From assembly GCA_030248225.1 (NCBI GenBank), contig JASANE010019570.1, positions 1-64,000 of the forward strand: a stretch of 64,000 bases of DNA. Direction: 5' to 3'. Below, in pieces: positions 14,601 to 26,657 of the stretch. The notes under the pieces were generated by a model, which did no database searches, was not told where the DNA came from, and saw only the letters and a program-made list of their open reading frames with translations. The translations under genes and the position numbers were made by a program. This DNA is from Trileptium ribeirensis. Taxonomy: Eukaryota > Nematoda > Enoplea > Enoplida > Thoracostomopsidae. Numbering within the stretch: the first letter of the stretch is position 1; each line of letters opens with the position of its first letter.

Positions 14601-14999
14601 TACGTTTCACTTCCGCCAGATCAGCAGTCACATTAAGTTATAAAGCTAAACATACATACCTGCACAACCGCCTGCAGTTATCTGCAATGCACCGTCTTTC
14701 AGTTTTCCCATCGGTTACACTAAACTGGATTAGCCGTGCCGAGCACGAACGAAAAGTGAATGGCGATGCTCGACAGTGAAAACGTGGAACCATAACAATC
14801 TAGACGCTTAATAATTATATATTATTCAATTATTCCTTATCGTACTCCTTAAAATCGAACTATTATAAGCCTTAATAAAGATGGCCTTAAACAACAGAAT
14901 CACAAATCATTATACTACTTTTATTCAGAAATTGTGAAGTTCGGAATTTCAATTTTGCGAAAACATAACTTTACTACCCAGAATCACAAACAATCCCAA
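11661..14999. other. AT-rich DNA without recognisable genes
   Basis: No supported gene. At 11826-11930 there is a short run of the dispersed AT-rich motif aaatttggcaaaaatta, also seen near 52.55, 61.6, 62.55 and 63.4 kb. An open frame of 106 codons at 14459-14779 lacks recognisable domains and I do not call it. Confidence 0.45.
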
Positions 15000-16350
15000 T
15001 CCCTGAAATTTCTCAGTTAACAGTCTTGTAAGTTTCACATTGGTCAATATTTCTTAGTTTCCCCATCTTTTAAGATTTCTTTAGTTTCCTGTTTCCAAAA
15101 ATTTCCAACGTTCCTAGCGTTAACAAAATTTCTGAGTCTTCAGTCTCCCAAAACGACCCGCTTTTCTTTTCCACTAAATTTGCTACTTTCATAAGTTCGA
15201 ATATAAAACCTCTGTTTACCGTTTTGCGAAATTCTTTGGAATTTCGGCAAATTTTCATCAAATATTTATTTGGTGGAAATAACTGTTAATTTTTTTAAAA
15301 TTTATCATTCACGAAAACTTCCAATTTTCACCGTTATCGAAAATTTTCGAACGTTCCGTTTTTCAAAAATTAGCATATATTATTTCCAAAAAATATCTTA
15401 AACAATTACGATGTTCCAAAATTTACGTTCGCCATACAACAAAAAGTGTCTTTCTATTTTACATCATTATTGGCGTGGAATTTCTTAGTTTACAGTTTCC
15501 CAAGTTTCCTGCTTGCCATAATTTCTCAACTACTGGTTTCCAATTTACCGAAAATTTTAACAGTTTCCCTATTTCAAGATGCTTAATTTCTGTTTTACTA
15601 AAATCTCTGGTTCCCGTTTCAAAATTTCATGTTTAGAAAAATTTCTTACGTTCCCGTTTTGAAAATGTTTTATGTGTTTAACATTCACTTACCGAATGGC
15701 CCGTTGTTCAAAATAATTCAAAATTTCGCGTTTCCACGATGTATATACAGATTTTTCCATTTCTCAAACTCACCTCTTTGCAAAAGCCTCAATTTCGCCT
15801 TTCCCATGTTTTTCACATTGCTAAAATTTTTTATGTCCTGATTCGTTAATAATCAATTTTTTGCTCTCCAAAATATATCAGTTTTCTGTTGCCCTCGTAT
15901 GCTAAAATTTCTTATGGAAAATCTATTTTCCTTTTCCACTGATTCCCACATTTTAAATTTCTTTGGTTGCGGTTTAGAACTTGTTCAAAATCTCAGCTTC
16001 GCATTTCCTGCTCTTGTGTTTGCCAAATATCTATTTTGTAAAATTTCCACTTCGCAAGTTACTGTTTCCTGTATGCCAAAATTTCTCAATTTCTATTTTA
16101 ACAAGTTTCTGGATATCAAAGTTTTTAGTCTCCCACTTTGCAAAGTTTTGCATTCCGATGTTTCACGTTAACAGAAGCTTCATATTTTTCGGTTTCCCAA
16201 AATTCTGCTTTCCCCGCCTTCTAACATTTTCGATTTACCGCTATCCATCTCCCAATAAAATTTGGGAATTTGGCAACTTTCCTGCTTCTTATAATTTCTT
16301 GGAAATTTGTCAGCTTCCATTTTCTCGCGTTTTTAGTTTCCCATAGCCCT
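15000..16350. repeat. Degenerate T/C-rich repeat block
   Basis: About 1.35 kb of irregular reiterations of words such as aaatttctnagtttcc, tttcccaaaattt and caaaatttc, spaced roughly 25-35 bp apart. Chance open frames (for example 15981-16346) translate to Phe/Leu/Ser-rich strings because of this composition. It resembles the reverse complement of the AT-rich motif scattered elsewhere in the window, so it is probably an old, diverged tandem array. Confidence 0.55.
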
Positions 16351-18970
16351 TTGAGGTCCTGAATTAATTTAGATTTCGACTATCAAAGAACAATTATTGG
16401 TGGCTGCGAACTTTCGAACCCCGAAAACTCGGGTGTAAACCCCGTTTACTAACGAGCTATTGCTCGGTTCCTTAGGGGTCGTCACAAAACGAGCGAACAA
16501 CACGTGTGTAATCGTGCAGTACTCACCGAATTCAGTTAGTACAACGCGTTTAGACGTAATTATTAGTTGTCGCACAAGCGTAGCTGTTAAAGGGTTAATT
16601 TCAGAGTTTTTCATGCTATTCAAAAATGTTCACAATACGTGATGTTGCTTTCTTTATACACCAAATACCATAGATTGAACATTCCGAATTAAATAACAAA
16701 ACAAGTTGCTAAGCGAGCCATGCTTTTATATCTTATCAATTTCGTGCGTTCATCCACCGATTGCTGTCGTCTTAAAGTCGAAAGAGAATTTCGCCCCACC
16801 AGTAACGAAGTAAACTCAAACTGGGTTGTCATCGCACCATTATGAACCAAAGAAATAGTCTAACCCAACGTTTGCAGCATTGACACTGTTAAGTAACTAG
16901 GTGAGAATTTCTAGCAACGAAGCGTGCAATTTGTCGTCTTCTTTTCTTTCTTACTAGGTAGTTGTAAATATGACTATTTTAACTTGACGCATGACCAGTG
17001 ATACTATTTATGCGATGTAAAAATAACATATATTTATTCTGTACATGCACCCAAAGGGAATCCACTAATCTCGATCTCTTTTGAGGTTTTTTAAAAAAAG
17101 AAAAATTTTCATCTTCGAGTTGTCTGTCCTTTCAACATCAATCAATAGCTTGCAGTGTGTTTTATTCGCACGCGTATTTTCTACTACACTCAGACATTGT
17201 CATTAATCGTTACATAATTAAAGTGGACTTGTCAAGACTGAAAATGAGATGTAAGATTTTCATTTCATTGGTTATTCCGTACATAAATTAGCTTATTAAC
17301 GATGATTTCCTGACAGATCTGTGTAATTATGTCGATAAAATACTTAATCTTTAGATTAAGGATATCCTAAAGCCGGATTTGTATCATTTGACCATGAAGC
17401 ATTTATGAGCAAATTTTTGTATTCACCTTATTGTGCCTAATTTTTTAAAGAGGATCAATAACCATTGCCTAAAGTGAATCATGTTCTTAATGTGGATCAA
17501 TAGAGTTTCCTAACGTGGAACTGTTGTTATACATGTCACAAATGAAAATTGGCTTTAACGATATGCTGCCTGTTCAATAAGAATTGAAATACGAAAAGAG
17601 TGTCTAATAGTAGTTATATCCATTGCACCAGAAATAATATATAAAATGTCTTCATAAGGCTATATATACTATAGTGACTGAATAAACATGTGCCTTATTT
17701 TAGATGATCTTATTTTAGTTATTTACAGGCAGCAGAAGAACTAGATGCTGCGCTGTGACTGTCGGATAGGGCGCCGTTGCACCGAATTACCGGTTACCCA
17801 GTATAAACCTTGACTGATGCTTAGATATAACGAAACGGATAAACTAACTAACTATATAAATGAAGAGTATTCATAATTGCGGTTTATAGCAAATGGAAGC
17901 ATTCATTGCTAAGTCACACACGATTACAACATCTGGTCTTCACATCCAATTCGCAACCCCAAGCTTTCCGAAACGGGCAGAGACAGAAATTGAAGTTTAG
18001 AGGCATAGCAGATCAATCTAGAGCCGAACATAAGTGAGGATGAAAATTCCGGCTGGTTCTTACTTTCAATATAAAGTGAAAAATCCGTGATAATGCACAA
18101 ATATTTTAAAGCAGAAAAAATATTAACAAAGGCACGCACATCATATGTATTTTTGACGCTCTGTATCTGTCCGAAATTTTATATAATTATATAGCCCTCA
18201 CTTTGCCGCGATCAACTTTAGGCAAGATGTGATCCACTTTCGGAAGCGAAGGGTCCACTTTGAGGCATGTTTCCTATTGTGGATCACAGCTTGATTTTTT
18301 TCTTCAGATCCGCCTTTCTTTCCAGACACTCAACCGAACGAGTCTAACTTTTACAATCCGACCAATCTATTGCTAAGTTAACCACGTATATATTTTATTT
18401 TTATAGCTCTTCCAGTGGACCTGCTATTCTAGTTTTACCTCAAATTTAGTTCAAACTGTTAAAATTCAAAATTTCAATTCCTTTTCGGTGACACGAGTAC
18501 CATTTACCCCAGAACCGATCTTAAATTTATGTTCGTGTTATCTTATAGTTATCTAATTCTTTTAATGTCTTCCACTAAAATCTATCAACAAATCAATATA
18601 ACATTAGTGAAACCAATTCCTCAAAAAGCAATTATTGTGCTGCATAACACTGCTTGAAACTAGTTAGAACTTTAGTCAGATTCAAAAAGTAAGCTTTTTA
18701 AATATTTCGACATGCTGAATCCCCGTCTCAAGGTCATAAGAAGTGAAAGACAGCCTTCGATTAGACGTGACCACAATGGAAATGGCTAAAGTAATTCAAA
18801 TCTTACAAAAGAAATAGATTTAAGAAGAAAATATACGTAATCAGATTCAGATATTTTATTGCAGCCTTTGAACCAAAAACACTGATATATATCCAATTGT
18901 GTTTATGGGAATACTGGAATATTTCATGCTATTAGCCATAGAATTTTGTTGTTGATTACGCATTTTGCGG
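16351..18970. other. No gene recognised
   Basis: AT-rich DNA. Several aagtggatc/gatccactt words occur in opposite orientations around 17.45-17.53 kb and 18.23-18.29 kb and may be arms of an old non-autonomous element. The similarity is too short to call. Confidence 0.4.
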
Positions 18971-18972
18971 TA

Positions 18973-19074
18973 CGTTTTACTCATGCGTCGGTAGTTGGAA
19001 TTTCGTCACTTACTGACGATATATAAATCGTCAGTAAATGACGAAATCCCAACTACCTTCGCATGAATAAAACG
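18973..19074. mobile_element. Palindromic MITE flanked by TA
   Basis: Two 48-bp arms (18973-19020 and 19027-19074) are reverse complements with about five mismatches, separated by the 6-nt loop atataa. The palindrome is bounded by TA on both sides (18971-18972, 19075-19076). A near-complete foldback with TA target duplication fits a Tc1/mariner-type MITE. It codes for nothing. Confidence 0.75.
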
Positions 19075-19329
19075 TATATATATCTATGTATATTTATATA
19101 TATAATGTATTTATACCCTGAAACCTCGATTTTCGTACAGTAAACCTGGATGGTCTCGACTGAAAGCCCGGTTTCCCCTTCGTCTTCCCACATGGTATAC
19201 GGCATCAAAATGATGGGCTCGAAGAACCGAGTTCGAATCCGAGGCTCCTGCTCAATTAGTCCCTTGGGTACGGAGTTTGGGAAGCCCTCTCCCGTGTTTG
19301 TTTTTCGAAACAGATGCCATGTTTATCTG

Positions 19330-19700
19330 GTAATGTCGCATCCAACCCTTATATGTACGCATCTAGTAAGTATATATAGTATATATGCGTATATAAATAT
19401 GTATATAATTATAAATAAGTATTTTATGATAATTATAATGTAAAATTAAATTAATATATTTATCAACTAAATATTGTAGTTATAGAAAATATTAAAATAT
19501 AGTTTAATATTCGTAAGTAAATATTGTGTAACTAAATTATTATTAAGCTTATTAATATATTAAGTAAATATTGCAATTATAAATTTAATATTAAAGCAAG
19601 GGTTATTTATATATTTATTAAGTAAATATTATATAATAAATTAATTATATATATAATCATACTTAAAAACTTCTTAATTATAAAATAAAACAGTCTATAG
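19330..19700. other. Extremely AT-rich low-complexity tract
   Basis: About 370 bp made almost entirely of A and T, with loose reiteration of aagtaaatattg and ttaatatatt. No gene. Confidence 0.7.
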
Positions 19701-21866
19701 GTAATTTCTAAATTTACCATCATATATTAATTAAGTTACTGTTTTGGTGATCAATTAGAAGTTGAGAAGGAAACAAAATGGAGTTTCTGATTAAATCAGC
19801 ATTTTGGGGATTTAGGTGTCTGAAAAAGTAGGACATATTCTTGCTAAAATTGGCGATATTGCTGACTTAAGATCGGGGCAAGGAACGGGATGGTAAAATT
19901 TGGACCTCTGATGACGACGCTCATAAAATTTAACGAACATATTAATTACCCGTAATCCAAAAGAATCTAATGAGTTTCCTTTGGTTTGCGCCCGCCACCG
20001 GTTAATTTTAAAATCTAACTGGTTAAATCAAGAAAAGCCAGGAAACCCTGGCAATAAGATACGTCGGAGACTGGCATCAAAGAAACCGACAGCCGGTGTT
20101 AGCTGCACCGACTAGCAGGACTTGGAGCCAGTTGGAGTTCGGCAGCGCATAGTTGGGACGATTTTACTCTCCGGCTCCGACGCTCATATTAGAAGGCAAA
20201 CCTATGTTATTTTGTTTCGTAGTTTGGACTTCCGTGGTCTCGCTCGCGGACGATGGCTGGACGGCGGAGGATGCAGTAGCGGTGCTCGGCATTTAAGTGT
20301 GAGTCTGTGATTAGGATGGTGAAGAAGACGGAGACAACACTTTGCCATGAATAGGAAAGCCACTGATCTAAAACCCTACTTCGGTAGCCATCACTCCTCC
20401 ACTGATTGCTCGTCCCGTCCTGCGCTCCGTAGTCCGCCCGATGTGGGAGTTTGGCCCCGAGTGGCGTGTAAGCAAACTTTTGTATTATTGCCGAAGTCAC
20501 TCTAATTTCCCTCGGTCAAGAGTTTAGGCATAAAATAGAATAGACTCGCGGAAATTATTTTTACAAGATTCCCTATACGAATTAGGAGCTAGGAGTTGAT
20601 CCTGAGCCGAGCCAGTTTAAATAATAATTTTCTAAGAGCATATTTGAAAACAGCACTAAGCGATCCTTGCTAGCCTTTTGATTTTGAGAATCTTATTATG
20701 TTTTCATCGTTATTGTCACAGTCACCTTTACCTAAACGGATCTGTACATTGAAAATTTATCAGAAGGAATTAAAATTAATCAAACTAACCTTGCACAAAA
20801 TTACCTTCAGGAATTTTGTAAGGTCACACATCTGTGATCATTCAAATGGAACCATTACGTTGACAAGATTCAAATGGGTTCATAAGCCCGATGATCCGAA
20901 AGTGGGCCGACCCCACCTATAATTTCAAACGTTTATAACTGAAGATTTCATCCAGGAATTTCGATGGTTCTTGTTTTACAGATGGAGACCATCTTTCATT
21001 TGAGCCTTCGAGTTCGGCAAAGACATTGGTCATTCAAAAGTTATACGGAAAACAAGCCCGAGAGGAGCAAACGCAGCTCAGGATTTTATAAATTTACACA
21101 GTCAAATAGTTAATCCGATTTCCCGTATAGGTATATTTATTCGCAAGTATATATAGGTGTTTGAGTTTTACATTTGCTTTCCCTTAACCGCCAGACTGAT
21201 TTTGAGCAGGACCGTTGACCCGGTCCTCGAAAAGCAAAAATATAGGTCGAACACAGCCTCTGTCCCAATTTTCACAGAGAAAGGCTGGTACAATTTTTTA
21301 ATAAGTGTGGATTTCTAGGTTTGCCCCGCCGTTTTAATGGGTTGGGTTATGGACTCGGTCCTGAACCGATTGTTTTAGGATGAAACTTAGGTTACTCTTA
21401 AAAAGAAGGCTTCATCACGGACGAAACAGTAATAACGGGACGCAATTGCAAGGTGCAACTTCCTAAACCATGCCCATACGACCCCGGCTATCATAACCTC
21501 GAGGGTGGACATAAATTTTCGCGGTTTGGCTAATTTGGCGAATTTTCCTGGTCAGACCCAAGAAGCTATGGAGCTTAGTACGCCGCAGGCGCGCTTCACC
21601 AGGTGTGTTCGGAGCCCATCCGTTTGTTGTGCACGCGTCTAGTTCGTGGTATGATTGCTGAGGCCCCCAGGGAGGCTGACACTGACACCTGCTCACAGGT
21701 CCTAGTGACATGCCAATATTCCCTATTTCGATCTCACTCGTAAGTTGGTTGGATCTTTCGCTTGCTTTGATACGAGTAGAGTGCGATTGAAATGAATTGA
21801 ATGGCGATATTGACCTAGGTGAAATTTGACTCCAACTTGGCCACTTAGGCCTGAATTCGCTCAGCA
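19701..21866. other. No gene recognised
   Basis: Mixed-composition sequence. A 134-codon minus-strand open frame (21463-21867) ends at the boundary of the inverted-repeat element and has no recognisable domain. One exact TCTTAAAAAG, the word discussed for the Polinton, occurs at 21396-21405 and is probably chance. Confidence 0.4.
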
Positions 21867-24800
21867 AATGGTTTGACCAATGTGGCCCCCACAGGGCTCC
21901 GACAGTTCCCTGAAGGTTTATAGTCGGATTCTAGGCCATAGAAGATATTTTTATGGCCAGCTGTGGATGGGTTGCTTTGAGATAGTACTATAATTTGATT
22001 GAAAAAATTTGATAACGAAGAGTATTGTCTTTTCGATGAGCGCGTTAAATTTCGATGATTTTGATGGACCTTACTCTCGATTTTCTTGCTTTAGGTTTAG
22101 TATATGAGACAAACGGCACGCGACGAGGCTTGATCCCAGCAGGACTCGGCGCGGGACACTGGTCGATGGACAGAACAAGACAGTTAAAACATATAACGGC
22201 TGCCAGAAAACGAACACTAGACAACCCAATTTGATTTTCTTTTAGTTTATTGTGAAATTTACATACAGATAAGGGATGGGAACAGGCATGTTAATAAGGC
22301 ATAAGCATGGATTAATTACTAAAAAGTTTACGAGACACAACTAATAAAATACGTATTAATCTTCAGGTAACAAGACCTGCGAGCCTAACCTCAGACTCAC
22401 AGTATGTGGTCCGGAGGGGGTCAACGTCGATGCAACTTTTTAGCACAAACAGGGATGGGCGATTTGTGGTAAGTTCAGTGGTGTCCTTCCAAACAGAAGC
22501 TGTCGATTTTCTTAAATGAATTATTTCCAGGGATATTTCATTTATTGGGCTATCGAAAAATCGGGAGTGGCATTTCTCCGTCTTAGCGAAGTTTAGTTAG
22601 GGATGCTCAAAGTTGGTCCAAAATGACATGTTTTGGGCAAGGGCAGGGTCTTACTAAATTTAAATCGCTCAATAAATGCCGATACAAGGTACCGGTGGTA
22701 TTTAACGAACTTTTGGGGTAGTTTTGTTCTTACTTTACGACAAACGATACTGGGGGACTCTGTCTTTCCCTTGAGTCGGGTATAATCTGGTTCCGAAATT
22801 GGTGCAGAATAGCGTAATTTAAATGGTGGCACATTCTGTTACTTTGGATCGAGGGGCAAAGGTTAGTCACGAGCACCGGGTGTTTGTGGCGAACTATGCG
22901 GATAGGTTTACTTGTGGACAGTGGCAAGAACCCACTTGGGCGCGTTTATCTTGCTCTTGAGTTGAGCATCGTTCTTCTCCGAATATAGTCTAAAATCACG
23001 TTTTCGCCTTTGCCGTATGTGATTTCGTCAGGCTTATTGAGTCCTACCTTATCCGTGCAATCCTACAAGACCGGGACCTAAAATGAACTGGCAAGTCGGA
23101 CCCGAAGTTCAGACCCGATCTTTTTCTCTTTGGTGGAAACCATTCTACGTCTCCTAATCCCAATCCCCAATTTATTTTTGTGTCGCTGTTTGTGTGTTGT
23201 ATGTTACTGCAATGCAGTGCAATTTCCACTGCAATGCATCTCCTCGACGATGGTAATTTTGATATTTCTTTGGGGCGTTCGACGGATAAGGACGAAGGTG
23301 GGACTCTGTCATCGTGCAACAAAATACCTATGATGACACAGAGAGAGAATGAAAGGAGAGAAATCCCAACGCAAATCCAAACCCAATGTATATATCTGAA
23401 CCCTGAATGTATATACGACCTAACTTGTCACAATGCCGAAATAAAACAAATCTGAAAAGTCAGCGATCAAGTCGCTCTATAAAACTTTTGAGGGTTTTGC
23501 TCCCATCGGGTCTGAGGAAAATCTTTTCTCAGACCCGAGCTAATTTTAACGAGTGGGGGCGCATTCGAAAGGTCGTGTTTGGTCCCAAATTTTGATTCGG
23601 ACCTGTTCTGGTCATTATTTTGGACCGTGGTAGGCCCCAATTTGTTGCTTACAATGTGTAGTAATGGTGGGACGCCGTGTTGACCTGCCAGTCCATGATT
23701 ATTTAGTAGACGACTCCTGCTTATTTGCCCAATCCTACTAATACTGCTGCGGGGGACGGTCGTAACGAGTCTAGGATACAAGTAATTTAGCGTATTCCCG
23801 GCTCGAAAGAGACGCGAGTGTTTACCTTTGACCGGTGGTTCCTATGAGTTTGAATCGCCCTAGCGAAACGTGAAATCCTAGGAATTTGTTTTCAATGTAC
23901 AGTCTGACAAACCTCGACGCAATAAAAAATCGTATGAACCCAACCTGCGTTGGAGATCAACGTTTGATGCAACAAGGTGTACAGGAAATTTGGTAGCAAG
24001 TCACTGTGCCCTTAATGGGTCTTTGACAAAACACGTGTTCTAATGTCCAAATTCAGCCATGGTCACAAAAGGAAGGCAACGATTACAATTATAGTAAAAT
24101 TCAATGTTGTCCTATGGGCTACGATTTATCGCGGTCTCTATACAATTAAAGTTATACTGGGGTCATGCACCGACCTTGGGTACGTACTGTAATTGCGACA
24201 TTTAAGCGCGACTCTTGGTAATTTTACAAAGTCCCATGAAAAAATGTATAACTCTAAATTACTGCATAAATCCGGTATGCTTTAGCGTAGTTGCGGGGCC
24301 ATTTAGATATTCTCTGGTCGGTATTGTGATCAATTAGTTAACTAAGGGTAACACAATCTTATTAATTTCCACCTACAAATTTGAACCGTAGTTAAATACA
24401 CAAAGACAATTACCACAATTACATGCATGAAATCAATGAGGTGTATTGAATGAAGGTTATCATACAAAGTGAAATCATTACAGATAGCAAATAAGTGACC
24501 CGGTGGAACATCCAGTGCCAAAGCATCCAGGTTGAATCCCTATGCGAATTTCTCAAGCGCACACAGTCCTAGAAATTTTTACGTTTCCACCCTACCCGGG
24601 CGCCATGTTTCGGCTCGAGCGCCGGGCCTTAATACCTGTAATTTTGTTAACTCTTCTACAAGTAGATTTAATTTACCGCTCAGGGGCAAATTGGGGCCCG
24701 TGAAGGCCCCTGCCCGTTACCAATTGTCCGTCCTATATTGCTGCATTCAGAGCGAGCAATAGTCCACGCATGCATTTTCTTCCCCCAACTTTGACACTCA

Positions 24801-25424
24801 ACCTCCGTCTAACTGTCAGAGGGCGTCATAAAATTAGAAAACGGGTCAGAGCTAACGGTCCAAACATACCAGGCCTGACCCGCGACCTCGATAACTTAAA
24901 TTCTCCAAAATTTCGTCAGTGACCCGACCACTTATGTTGGCTCAAGCGTTCTTTTGGGTGTCCGTCTCTGCAGTACCTGAACATTTATATGTATCCTATT
25001 AATTGTATCTTGGAAACCTTCTGGTAATTGTCCCATGCTTATAAACTAGTAATGCAACCTGTTTTCATGCTTGACCTGTATATATTTCACAATAAGCTAA
25101 AGAAAAAATCACTTATTGGCGTCTAGTGTTTATTTTCTGGCAGCGGTTTTGTGTTTTAAATGTATTGACCGGTCAATCGACCAGCGTATCGCGCCGAGGC
25201 CTGCAGGGATCAAGCCTCGACCCGTGCCGTTTGTGTCCTATACTAACCTAAAGGAAAGAGCAAGGAACGCGACAGTAAGGTCCATCAAAATAACACGCTC
25301 ATCAAGGCAACTCTACACACCGCTAGCGATAAATTTATCTCTTAGGGCTGAGAATCCGACTATAAACCTTCAGGGAACTGTCGGAGCGCTGTGGGGTCCA
25401 CATTGGTCAAACCATTTGAGTAGA
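21867..25424. mobile_element. Element with long diverged inverted repeats
   Basis: Sequence from 21867 to about 22385 reappears as its reverse complement at about 24970-25424. The outermost part (caaatggtttgaccaatgtgg, then ctccgacagttccctgaagg) is nearly identical and similarity falls inward. Outside both ends similarity stops abruptly, so these are real boundaries. The 2.6 kb between the arms has only short unconvincing ORFs. This could be a non-autonomous DNA element with arms of about 450-520 bp, or two related LTR-like units in opposite orientation. I found no clear target-site duplication. Confidence 0.65.
23506..23538. other. Perfect 11-bp stem-loop
   Basis: tcgggtctgag (23506-23516) and ctcagacccga (23528-23538) form a perfect stem around an 11-nt loop, inside the inverted-repeat element. 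Function unknown. Confidence 0.7.
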
Positions 25425-25439
25425 TGAAAAATGTTGGTT

Positions 25440-25690
25440 TTACCCCCCCCCCACCGGTGGGGACCGGTGGTGGTGAGTCATGTGTTGGTTATATGTATAT
25501 ATGTATAGGTATATATGTTTAGCATACATGTATATATATGTCTACTTTATGTACATAGAGATATACAAATAAATACATACACACATAAACATACATACAA
25601 CTTTGAATTGGATTTTGGCTTCCATACGTATGTAGTAATACATATATTTAATGTTTAATATATATAACATGCATATATGTATATTGCTAG
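25440..25690. repeat. C-run, small palindrome and tat/gtat microsatellite
   Basis: A run of C with an accggtgg/ccaccggt palindrome (25443-25472) is followed by about 200 bp rich in tatatgtat and acatac words. Confidence 0.7.
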
Positions 25691-25697
25691 TTCAAAC

Positions 25698-25725
25698 GTT
25701 TCGGCCGTACCAAGGGCCTCATCAG
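25698..25725 (-). ncRNA. Hammerhead-ribozyme-like hairpin 1
   Basis: Read on the minus strand: CTGATGA, a 4-bp stem GGCC/GGCC around CTTGGTAC, then GAAAC. This is the conserved core order of hammerhead ribozymes (CUGAUGA, stem II, GAAA). Short-stem hammerheads are known in Penelope-like elements. Stem III would be very short (ACGU, possibly only as a dimer), and I cannot find a convincing stem I partner, so self-cleavage is doubtful. It lies 96 nt after the stop codon of the minus-strand gene at 25821-26153. Confidence 0.4.
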
Positions 25726-25820
25726 GCGGTTATAGGCTACCGCTACGTTTTTTATTATTTCTTAAACATAAATGTATATAGCAAAACATGAATATCTATT
25801 TACAAATGCAATATCTTCAT

Positions 25821-26153
25821 TTACACCCGTTTAGCACCATACTGATGTATCAGTTGATATTTTCGTCGCCGCGCATGAACTGGATGGTCGTAGACGAATG
25901 CAGTTATGACTACATTGCCTTCTGTTACAACACATAATATGTAGCCTGGTTCACCCGTCCATCCTCGATACCCAATGACTTTGTCGAATATTTTGAAGTG
26001 TTCCATCCGGTTATCTTGTCGCTTGAAGTGATCATCGCCATTGAACACCGTTTCGTAGATATTTGCTTTGTAATCGTTGATGAGACGTGAATTTCCACTG
26101 GCAACGTGACCAGTATGACCATGTACAACGTGTTTACTGAAGTGGAGAAACAT
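25821..26153 (-). CDS. Small protein, possible BECR-fold nuclease
   Basis: Complete 110-aa frame with an in-frame TGA four codons before the first ATG, so the start is well defined. Visible features are an N-terminal His-rich stretch (HFSKHVVHGHTGH, residues 4-16), then a predicted helix (residues about 23-37), then beta-like strands with FDKVIGYRG and ending YILCVVTEGNVVITAF (residues about 71-86). N-terminal His residues followed by a charged helix and strands ending in a VxxxxxxViTAF-type edge resemble the barnase/EndoU/colicin/RelE (BECR) nucleases of bacterial polymorphic toxins and phages. This is pattern recognition, not a search result. It is transcribed away from the Polinton polymerase and followed by a hammerhead-like hairpin. 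An AT-rich TATA-like run lies near 26210-26220. It could equally be an unrelated orphan protein. Confidence 0.45.
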   Translation of the reverse strand: MFLHFSKHVVHGHTGHVASGNSRLINDYKANIYETVFNGDDHFKRQDNRMEHFKIFDKVIGYRGWTGEPGYILCVVTEGNVVITAFVYDHPVHARRRKYQLIHQYGAKRV

Positions 26154-26223
26154 GACAGACTGTTCTCAATGAATGAAAGTGTAAACTGATTTAATAAATT
26201 GAAATACACTGGTATATATAAAC

Positions 26224-26251
26224 ATTTCATCCCTACCAAAGGAATCATCAG
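26224..26251 (-). ncRNA. Hammerhead-like hairpin 2 (degenerate)
   Basis: Minus-strand CTGATGA, an imperfect stem TTCC/GGAT and GAAAT. It aligns with hairpin 1 over about 85 bp, including a following ggctacc and poly-T on the plus strand, so the two are diverged copies of one unit. The U-U mismatch and GAAAT in place of GAAAC suggest decay. It lies 137 nt after the stop of the minus-strand gene 26388-26621 and upstream of the gene 25821-26153. Confidence 0.3.
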
Positions 26252-26387
26252 ATGGCTTTACACCGTATACACGGTATTGGCTACCATTATGTTTTTTTTC
26301 TTTTTACTTCAAATCAAATATATAACACAGCTTAATAATATCATCATAATAATCAACATACAGCATAGGGTATGACAATGACAATTC

Positions 26388-26621
26388 TTATAATGACTGT
26401 TTAAAATTGTTTTCATTCTGCGTTATAAATTCCACCGCCTTCACGATAGCCTGTCGTTTTCGTCGAACCTCCATCAGCTTTTCTTCTTCTTTTGAACGTC
26501 CATCAACGAAGTTGCCTGTCCGCTCACAAAGACGTTGAAACTCATCCACTTTCGCCTGCCAATGTGCAATTTCGTCGCGGAGATAAGCATTACGCACATA
26601 TTCCAATATCGAATTATCCAT
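26388..26621 (-). CDS. Small helical protein of unknown function
   Basis: 77 residues, ATG to TAA. Heptad-like and charged (RDEIAHWQAKVDEFQRLCER around residues 15-34, then KEEEKLMEVRRKRQAIVKAV around 44-63), so probably one or two helices or a short coiled coil. I recognise no family. A TATAA-like sequence sits about 20 nt upstream on the minus strand. With the adjacent minus-strand gene it forms a pair diverging from the Polinton polymerase, separated from it by minisatellites. Whether the pair belongs to the Polinton or to another element is not resolved. Confidence 0.45.
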   Translation of the reverse strand: MDNSILEYVRNAYLRDEIAHWQAKVDEFQRLCERTGNFVDGRSKEEEKLMEVRRKRQAIVKAVEFITQNENNFKQSL

Positions 26622-26657
26622 TTGTTGTCGTTTTACAGTTATATGTGTACACTAACC

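Noticed and set aside
14459..14779. 106-codon plus-strand ORF
   Set aside because: No recognisable domain, promoter or splice context; a single open frame of this size is expected by chance.
15629..16346. Overlapping Phe-rich ORFs
   Set aside because: Produced by the T-rich degenerate repeat composition.
19220..19250. gttcgaatcc B-box-like sequence
   Set aside because: No A box at the right distance and no tRNA stems.
21396..21405. Exact TCTTAAAAAG outside the Polinton
   Set aside because: No gene starts 25-30 nt downstream; one chance match in an AT-rich window is expected.
21463..21867. 134-codon minus-strand ORF
   Set aside because: No domain, low-complexity Ser/Pro content, and it stops at an element boundary.
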